NCBI GenBank assembly: GCA_002938045.1
Contig: PTLJ01000044.1
Coordinates: 1-9,116, forward strand
DNA length: 9,116 bases
Source of the DNA: Alphaproteobacteria bacterium MarineAlpha3_Bin4
GTDB taxonomy: Bacteria; Pseudomonadota; Alphaproteobacteria; Rhodospirillales; Casp-alpha2
Direction of reading: 5' to 3'
Part shown: positions 6,222 through 9,116 of the stretch, in pieces
Numbering within the stretch: the stretch's first letter is position 1
Layout of the letters: each line of letters begins with the position of its first letter
Position numbers and translations under genes: made by a program
The notes under the pieces: model-generated
Told to the model about the DNA's origin: nothing
Databases searched by the model: none
What the model saw: only the letters and a program-made list of their open reading frames with translations

Positions 6222-6237
6222 TAACCAAAGAGGTCAG
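6208..6237 (-). promoter_or_regulatory. Candidate promoter for ggt
   Basis: On the minus strand CTGACC (6237-6232) and TAGACT (6213-6208) are separated by 18 bases, each with four of six matches to the sigma-70 consensus. Transcription would start near 6201, about 45 bases before the ggt ATG. It is weak and found by eye only. Confidence 0.3.
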
Positions 6238-6319
6238 TTGCAGCCAATGATTTATACTTTGATGGCGGCTGGTTGGTGGCGAGGAGCGATGATGTGGTTG
6301 GAAGCGGATACTCAGTTTG

Positions 6320-6457
6320 GTGCGTGGTAACGCGGTGATCTGTCTCCCGGTCATGTTCGTCGGCGTGGTTTATTGGGAGGCCGTACCAGAGATCGGCTGC
6401 CCGGCGGGGATCGCCTATTGTTCAACGCAAATAAAACGGGATACCTTGCCGCGCTAG
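6320..6457 (+). CDS. Possible small membrane protein ORF upstream of panB
   Basis: An open frame ends in TAG at 6455-6457, 17 bases before the panB start. From GTG at 6320 it encodes 45 residues; from ATG at 6353, 34 residues. The translation has a hydrophobic stretch (NAVICLPVMFVGVVYW) that could be one transmembrane helix. It is followed by EAVPEIGCPAGIAYCSTQIK and a basic end (RDTLPR), with three Cys residues in the longer form. Third codon positions look GC-biased like the neighbouring genes. Against it: no start has a convincing ribosome-binding site, and a 27-codon frame overlaps the 5' part. I do not recognise a family. It may be a small operon partner of panB or chance. Confidence 0.25.
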   Translation: MRGNAVICLPVMFVGVVYWEAVPEIGCPAGIAYCSTQIKRDTLPR

Positions 6458-6465
6458 GTGAGAAT

Positions 6466-6469
6466 GAGG
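6466..6469 (+). promoter_or_regulatory. Ribosome-binding site that fixes the panB start
   Basis: GAGG five bases before the ATG at 6475 is a good Shine-Dalgarno. It supports this start over the upstream in-frame TTG at 6373, whose extra 34 residues have no counterpart in PanB proteins. Confidence 0.7.
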
Positions 6470-6474
6470 CGAAG

Positions 6475-7299
6475 ATGGCAAGCCATATCGGCCGCATCGG
6501 CGTCGACGGGATCAAATCCGGCAAGGGTGGAACGCCGCTCGTCTGCTTGACTGCCTATACGACGCCGATGGCCAAGTTCCTCGATGCGTATTGTGATCTG
6601 TTGCTGGTCGGCGATTCGCTGGCCATGGTGATCTATGGGCTTGAGACCACGCGCGGCGTTACCCTCGACATCATGGTCGCGCATGGACAGGCCGTCATGC
6701 GCGGCAGCAAGCATGCCTGCGTTGTCGTCGACCTGCCGCAGGGAACCTACGAAACGTCATCGCATCAGGCGATCGCGTCGGCTGCCCACACGTTCGTCGA
6801 GACAGGATGTCAGGCGGTCAAGCTTGAAGGCGGCACCGAGATCGCCGACACCGTCGCCGCCATTGTCGATGCTGGGGTGCCGGTCCTCGGTCATGTCGGG
6901 CTACTGCCGCAGAAGGCAGAGGGCCGCAATGATTTCAAGGTCCAGGGCCGCGACGACGAGGGTGCCAGCCAAGTGATCGCGGATGCCAAAGCGATCGCCA
7001 ACGCCGGTGCCTTCGCTATAGTCATCGAGGGCACGGTCGAGCCCGTTGCCCGCGAGATTACCGAGACCGTTGCCATTCCGACCATCGGCATCGGTGCCTC
7101 CCCGGCCTGCGACGGCCAGATCTTAGTAACCCCGGACATGGTCGGTCTGTTCACCGACTTCACGCCGAAGTTTGTGAAGCGTTACGCCGATCTCGGCCAA
7201 GAACTCCAGGAGGCAGCGAAAGCCTACGCCGAGGACGTCCGCGCTGGGCGGTTTCCTGAACTGGAGCACTGCTTCGGCGTGGTCAAGGACGAGATCTGA
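6475..7299 (+). CDS. panB: 3-methyl-2-oxobutanoate hydroxymethyltransferase (ketopantoate hydroxymethyltransferase)
   Basis: First committed enzyme of pantothenate synthesis: it adds a hydroxymethyl group from 5,10-methylenetetrahydrofolate to alpha-ketoisovalerate, forming ketopantoate. The 274-residue protein is a cytoplasmic TIM-barrel enzyme, close to the E. coli length of 264. Metal- and substrate-binding positions are kept: Asp47 in VGDSL, Asp86 in VDLPQG, Lys116 and Glu118 in VKLEGG, and the catalytic Glu185 in VIEG. Other matches are GHVGLLPQ (139-146), TIGIGAS and DGQILV, and the C-terminal EVDVRAGRFPE-like segment ends in LEHCF. The usual MPFGSY after the Asp is LPQGTY here. The stop is nine bases before panC, so the two are one transcription unit. 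panB and panC are commonly adjacent. Confidence 0.96.
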   Translation: MASHIGRIGVDGIKSGKGGTPLVCLTAYTTPMAKFLDAYCDLLLVGDSLAMVIYGLETTRGVTLDIMVAHGQAVMRGSKHACVVVDLPQGTYETSSHQAIASAAHTFVETGCQAVKLEGGTEIADTVAAIVDAGVPVLGHVGLLPQKAEGRNDFKVQGRDDEGASQVIADAKAIANAGAFAIVIEGTVEPVAREITETVAIPTIGIGASPACDGQILVTPDMVGLFTDFTPKFVKRYADLGQELQEAAKAYAEDVRAGRFPELEHCFGVVKDEI

Positions 7300-7308
7300 G
7301 CGAGACCG

Positions 7309-8145
7309 ATGGACACCGTCCGCACCGTCGACGCCCTGCGTACCCGCATCAGCAAATGGCGCGGTACTGGAGCGACTGTTGGCTTGGTGCCAACAATGGG
7401 CGGGCTGCACGACGGGCATCTATCCCTGATCCGCGCCGCCAAGGGTCAAACCGACCTCACGGTGGCAACGCTGTTCGTTAATCCGGCCCAGTTCGCGCTC
7501 GACGAGGATCTGAACGCCTACCCGCGCGACGAGGCTCGTGATCTGGAGTTGTTCGTTGCCGAAGGCACGGACCTGTTGTTCGCCCCCGACGTCGAGGAGA
7601 TGTATCCAGTTGGCCATACCACCGAGGTCCATGTTCAGGGCCTTAGCCAAATCCTGGAAGGCGAGTTCCGGCCTCGGTTCTTCCTCGGCGTTGCCACCGT
7701 CGTCAGCAAACTGTTGCTTCAAGTGCTACCGGACGCGGCCTTCTTTGGCGAGAAGGACTACCAGCAGCTTTTAGTCATCCGTCGCTTGGCGTGCGATCTG
7801 AATATTCCGGTCGAGATCGTCGGCGCGCCGACCAAGCGCGAGGCAAACGGGCTGGCGATGTCGTCCCGCAACCAGTACCTCAACGAACGCGAACGCCGCG
7901 CCGCGCCGACCCTTTACGCCACTATCAACCAGGTCGCGGAAAGCGTGCGAGACGGCGCCGACGCGGACAAACGATGCCGATGGGCGGTATCACGGCTGAC
8001 GGAGGCTGGATTTCGGCAGGTGGACTACGTCGCCTGCCGCGACGCCGAGACCCTCGAGCCGGTCGAAGATTCATCGCGTCCGGCCCGTGTCCTCGCCGCT
8101 GCCTGGCTCGGCAAGGCGCGGCTGATCGACAACGTCGCCGTCTAA
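7309..8145 (+). CDS. panC: Pantothenate synthetase (pantoate--beta-alanine ligase)
   Basis: Condenses pantoate and beta-alanine using ATP to give pantothenate, the precursor of coenzyme A; the reaction passes through a pantoyl-adenylate. The 278-residue protein belongs to the cytidylyltransferase-fold superfamily. It shows the HxGH motif in PTMGGLHDGHLSLI (His34, His37), FVNPAQF (57-62), YPRD (71-74), FFGEKDYQQL (145-154) and the KMSKS-like AMSSRN (183-188). The C-terminal domain ends in AAWLGKARLIDN, as is usual. One oddity: the segment that in E. coli and M. tuberculosis reads RPxHFxGV is RPRFFLGV (121-128), so the conserved His is Phe124. Start: ATG nine bases after the panB stop, without a strong ribosome-binding site, suggesting coupled translation. 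The stop TAA overlaps the stop of the convergent downstream gene. Confidence 0.96.
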   Translation: MDTVRTVDALRTRISKWRGTGATVGLVPTMGGLHDGHLSLIRAAKGQTDLTVATLFVNPAQFALDEDLNAYPRDEARDLELFVAEGTDLLFAPDVEEMYPVGHTTEVHVQGLSQILEGEFRPRFFLGVATVVSKLLLQVLPDAAFFGEKDYQQLLVIRRLACDLNIPVEIVGAPTKREANGLAMSSRNQYLNERERRAAPTLYATINQVAESVRDGADADKRCRWAVSRLTEAGFRQVDYVACRDAETLEPVEDSSRPARVLAAAWLGKARLIDNVAV

Positions 8146-8939
8146 ATCGACGGTTCCACGTCGAGACGGATGGCGATGTTAGCAAGCTGGTCCGAGACAG
8201 CAGGATAGCGGTCCATGACTTGGGGGTCGTGGCCGGGCACGATGTGGTCGTGGCTGTCGGCTAGGCGCTTAAGCGTGTCGTAGCCGGCGAACATGTCGTC
8301 GAGGTCGAAGATGATCGGATAAGGGTTGTGAGTCTCCATGTTGGCATAGAGGTGACACGCGTCCGACGCCACCATCACCCAGCCGCGTGCCGTCAGCACC
8401 CGGACTGCCTGTAGTCCGGCTGTGTGACCGCCGATGTGGTGGAGTGAGAGGCCCGGCGCTAGCTCGGTGTCGCCGTCGTGAAAACGGACTTGCCCGTTGT
8501 AGACTTGACGGACCATGCCGACCACGTCCTCGACTTCGAACGGGACTTGTGTGTCGGGATCGCACATGTGGCGCCCGGTGGCAAAGGCCATCTCGGCATC
8601 CTGCAGGTGGTAGGTTGCTTTCGGGAACAGATCGAAATTACCGACGTGGTCGTAATGGAAATGGGTGATAATCACACTCTCGACCGCGGCCGCGTCGATC
8701 CCGATGGCGGCCAAGCCCTCACTCGGGCAGCGGATCAGGGTACGGCCACGCCTTTCGGCGGTGGCCGCGTTGAAGCCGGTGTCGATGACGAAGGTATGCT
8801 CGGCCGAAACCGCAGCCCAGACAAAATAGTCAATTGGCATCGGCGTGTCATGGGGGTCCGGCGGCTCTAAGAAATTGAGCGCCACAGTGCGGTCGTGAGT
8901 GGCGTATTTGATGGCGTAGAGCGCATAAGTCTCGGGCAT
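8142..8939 (-). CDS. Metallo-beta-lactamase-fold hydrolase, N-acyl homoserine lactonase family
   Basis: Predicted cytoplasmic dinuclear-zinc hydrolase of 265 residues, the usual size for AiiA/AttM-type lactonases. Zinc ligands are all visible: HxHxDH in ITHFHYDHVGN (His93, His95, Asp97, His98), His172 in GGHTAG, the bridging Asp193 in ASDACH and His237 in VPGHD. Tyr198, five residues after Asp193, may correspond to the Tyr that assists lactone opening in AiiA (three residues after the Asp there), but I could not align it with certainty. The N-terminus (YALYAIKYATHDRT) is typical of this subfamily. The real substrate may be an acyl-homoserine lactone, gamma-butyrolactone or another lactone; nothing in the window (no luxI or luxR homologue) links it to quorum sensing. 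No signal peptide is evident. The TAG stop overlaps the panC TAA by four bases. Upstream, a divergent gene starts 141 bases away. Confidence 0.9.
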   Translation of the reverse strand: MPETYALYAIKYATHDRTVALNFLEPPDPHDTPMPIDYFVWAAVSAEHTFVIDTGFNAATAERRGRTLIRCPSEGLAAIGIDAAAVESVIITHFHYDHVGNFDLFPKATYHLQDAEMAFATGRHMCDPDTQVPFEVEDVVGMVRQVYNGQVRFHDGDTELAPGLSLHHIGGHTAGLQAVRVLTARGWVMVASDACHLYANMETHNPYPIIFDLDDMFAGYDTLKRLADSHDHIVPGHDPQVMDRYPAVSDQLANIAIRLDVEPSI

Positions 8940-9015
8940 GCCGTCGGACTCGCATTGTGGTCGGCAAGTGCCATGCTGCCACGGTTGGAATTTTCGTGCA
9001 CGCTTTCCGCGTCGG

Positions 9016-9027
9016 CGCTATATAGCG
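9016..9027. repeat. Palindrome CGCTATATAGCG between divergent genes
   Basis: A 12-base perfect palindrome sits in the 141-base region between the lactonase-like gene and the gene starting at 9081. Its AT-rich centre (TATATA, 9019-9024) could serve as a -10 element in either direction, but no good -35 is seen at 16-18 bases on either side. The rest of 8940-9080 shows nothing recognisable. Confidence 0.3.
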
Positions 9028-9067
9028 GGGAAGGGGAGCAGCCGCGCAAGGGCGGCGCCGAAGGACG

Positions 9068-9073
9068 AAAGGA
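9068..9073 (+). promoter_or_regulatory. Ribosome-binding site of the gene starting at 9081
   Basis: AAAGGA, seven bases before the ATG at 9081, is a strong Shine-Dalgarno and is the main reason for calling a gene start there. Confidence 0.65.
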
Positions 9074-9080
9074 TAGGCCG

Positions 9081-9116
9081 ATGGCAACCGTCAGCTTCAC
9101 TCGCATGGAGGACGGC
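9081..9116 (+). CDS. Start of an unidentified protein (12 codons, runs off the window)
   Basis: The frame reads MATVSFTRMEDG to the end of the window. With the strong ribosome-binding site and a divergent neighbour, it is probably a real gene start. The N-terminus reminds me of alphaproteobacterial HD-domain proteins, but twelve residues cannot establish that. The function is left open. Confidence 0.6.
   Translation, partial: MATVSFTRMEDG

Larger units (their letters stand above)
6157..6474. other. Divergent intergenic region between ggt and panB
   Basis: This 318-base stretch contains no certain gene. It holds an inverted repeat (6159-6221), a weak minus-strand promoter candidate for ggt (6208-6237) and a TATACT hexamer at 6253-6258 that resembles a -10 for panB but lacks a recognisable -35 at the right distance. 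It also contains a 27-codon ATG-to-TAA frame at 6247-6330 (in the panB frame) and a possible small ORF at 6320-6457. If the TATACT is used, panB would have a leader of about 210 bases. I do not recognise a riboswitch or other structured RNA. Confidence 0.6.

Noticed and set aside
6247..6330. A 27-codon ATG-to-TAA frame (begins MIYTLMAAGWW) in the same frame as panB; considered as a broken N-terminus or leader peptide.
   Set aside because: PanB is complete from 6475, the peptide resembles nothing I know, and its start overlaps a TATACT promoter-like hexamer with no good ribosome-binding site.
244..9116. Many long open frames antisense or out of phase to the genes described.
   Set aside because: They are expected in GC-rich DNA, carry no recognisable motifs, and overlap genes with clear family signatures.

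Overview
This looks like about 9.1 kb of ordinary chromosome from a high-GC alphaproteobacterium. The gene order rpmH-rnpA-yidD-yidC, the style of the YidC N-terminus and the alphaproteobacterial flavour of PanB and PanC all point that way. I see no insertion sequence, phage gene, CRISPR array, tRNA or rRNA. The organism is inferred from gene content only.

Layout. Positions 1-1132 (minus strand) hold the ribosome and membrane-biogenesis cluster, read right to left: rpmH (ribosomal protein L34, GTG start), rnpA (RNase P protein, TTG start), yidD and the first 80 codons of yidC. A near-consensus sigma-70-type promoter (TTGACT, 17 bp, TATACA) lies just upstream of rpmH. Positions 1133-1367 are a divergent intergenic region with a perfect hairpin palindrome and an imperfect direct repeat. 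Positions 1368-4350 (plus strand) hold a probable three-gene operon: a TVP38/TMEM64 (DedA-like) membrane protein, a lipoamide-dehydrogenase/mercuric-reductase-like flavoprotein, and trans-aconitate 2-methyltransferase (tam). Positions 4366-6156 (minus) encode a gamma-glutamyltranspeptidase with a lipoprotein-type signal. Positions 6157-6474 contain no certain gene, but hold an inverted repeat, weak promoter candidates and a possible small membrane-protein ORF ending 17 bases before panB. Positions 6475-8145 (plus) are panB-panC, two steps of pantothenate (coenzyme A precursor) synthesis. Positions 8142-8939 (minus) encode an AHL-lactonase-type metallo-beta-lactamase-fold hydrolase whose stop codon overlaps that of panC. 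At 9081 a new plus-strand gene begins and runs off the window.

How they work together. The first block makes and inserts membrane proteins (YidC/YidD) and is co-expressed with translation/RNA-processing genes. PanB and PanC make pantoate and then pantothenate. The membrane protein plus flavoprotein pair is a recurrent but biochemically unresolved association and is the most interesting item here. I found no clearly novel multi-gene system; the best leads are that pair with its altered active site, the small ORF before panB and the repeats at 1249-1289.
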